Shown here piece by piece: positions 63,612 to 64,000 of a DNA stretch of 64,000 nucleotides (positions are counted from its first letter, which is position 1; the number at the start of each line of letters is the position of its first letter). A model generated the notes under the pieces. The model was not told the DNA's origin. It saw nothing but the letters and a program-made list of their open reading frames with translations, and did no database searches. This stretch comes from Tupaia tana (taxonomy: Eukaryota > Chordata > Mammalia > Scandentia > Tupaiidae). The stretch is taken from contig JAKSZU010000008.1 of NCBI GenBank assembly GCA_026018925.1, positions 12,007,626 to 12,071,625 on the forward strand. Direction: 5' to 3'. The position numbers were made by a program, and so were the translations under genes.

Positions 63612-63987
63612 TCCGTCAGTACCTACTTCTCTACTTCCTAGTTATGGTCCTCGGACAATTCATTCATTTAGCCTATCTCAGGCCCATGTTCCTCTTCTGT
63701 ACAAGGTTGTTAGAGGACTATGTAAACTATAGCCCTATATACTATGTGCCCCCAAATGCCAGTTAAAATTATTACTAAAATTATTAATAATATCAACTTG
63801 AAAGTTTGTGTAGTTATATACATTTGTGAATCCTGCCTCCAAACTGATAATGAATGAATCTTACCCTGAAATAGAATCTTGAATTGGTTTTCTCTTTGGC
63901 TTATCCTTGATTTGTTCCTCATCAAAATACTTAGCAATACTTTCAATGAAAGAAATAGAATATAGGCTTGTTAAAATTTACAAATGA
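63612..63987. other. unassigned sequence, possible MIR
   Basis: 63640-63770 has MIR-like words (CATGTTCCTCTTCTGTACAA then TTGTTAGAGGACTATGT) in sense. The remainder is AT-rich and unassigned. Confidence 0.3.
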
Positions 63988-64000
63988 GGGACCAGCAGAT
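63988..64000 (+). mobile_element. family A SINE, start only (window edge)
   Basis: GGGACCAGCAGAT is the family A 5' end. The element continues beyond the window. Confidence 0.8.

Overview
This window looks like gene-poor intergenic or intronic DNA from a placental mammal. I find no intact protein-coding exon, no rRNA, no functional tRNA gene and no CRISPR array. The only host-gene copy I recognise is a processed pseudogene of ribosomal protein L21. The dominant content is a tRNA-derived SINE family of about 250 bp: about 55-60 copies over the whole age range, many of them young, CpG-rich and flanked by perfect or near-perfect target-site duplications (TSDs). I call the classes family A (the main one, young and old copies), A-short (a shorter form, often with an (ATT)n-like tail) and family B (a second tRNA-headed family). 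Beneath these lie old L1, L2, MIR, MaLR-type LTRs, an ERVL remnant and mariner-like MITEs. A 7SL-derived, Alu/FRAM-like monomer at 1792-1946 points to Euarchontoglires. A tRNA SINE dominating a genome with so few 7SL SINEs makes a colugo (Dermoptera) my best guess. That is inference from memory of SINE distributions, not a database match.

Layout. 1-13 kb: family A and B SINEs, a 7SL monomer, MIR and L2 fragments, two MLT1-like LTRs. 13-21 kb: mostly unassigned sequence with scattered SINEs. 21.8-25.1 kb: the 3' part of an old L1, split by seven SINEs. 26-33 kb: mostly unassigned, plus a solo LTR at 32.8-33.2 kb with a 73-bp tandem duplication across its 3' edge. 34.9-40.6 kb: three L1 pieces (5'UTR-ORF1-ORF2; old reverse transcriptase; 5'UTR-ORF1). 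44.1-45.1 kb: a MaLR-type LTR holding the RPL21 pseudogene. 46.8-48.9 kb: the most unusual object, a 2.05-kb composite retrotransposon on the minus strand. 49.7-51.5 kb: a MaLR LTR with a MITE, then a three-level nest (SINE in L1 in L1). 56.3-59.8 kb: an antisense L1 carrying seven SINEs. 61.6-62.5 kb: an antisense ERVL pol remnant.

The standout is the composite element at 46801-48846. Read on the minus strand it has a GC/CpG-rich leader, a VNTR of about 880 bp built from 19- and 25-bp units, a 410-bp unique segment, a (CAAAA)n linker, and a tandemly duplicated 3' module resembling the L1 3'UTR. It ends in AATAAA and a short A tail, between about 20-bp TSDs with a TTTT|AA endonuclease-type junction. 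This is the architecture of an SVA or LAVA element, apparently built independently. The alternative is an internally deleted L1 with a repetitive 5'UTR.

No genes here work together in a pathway. The relationships visible are parasitic: L1-type machinery is inferred to have mobilised the SINEs, the RPL21 copy and the composite element, since all carry TSDs and most carry A tails.
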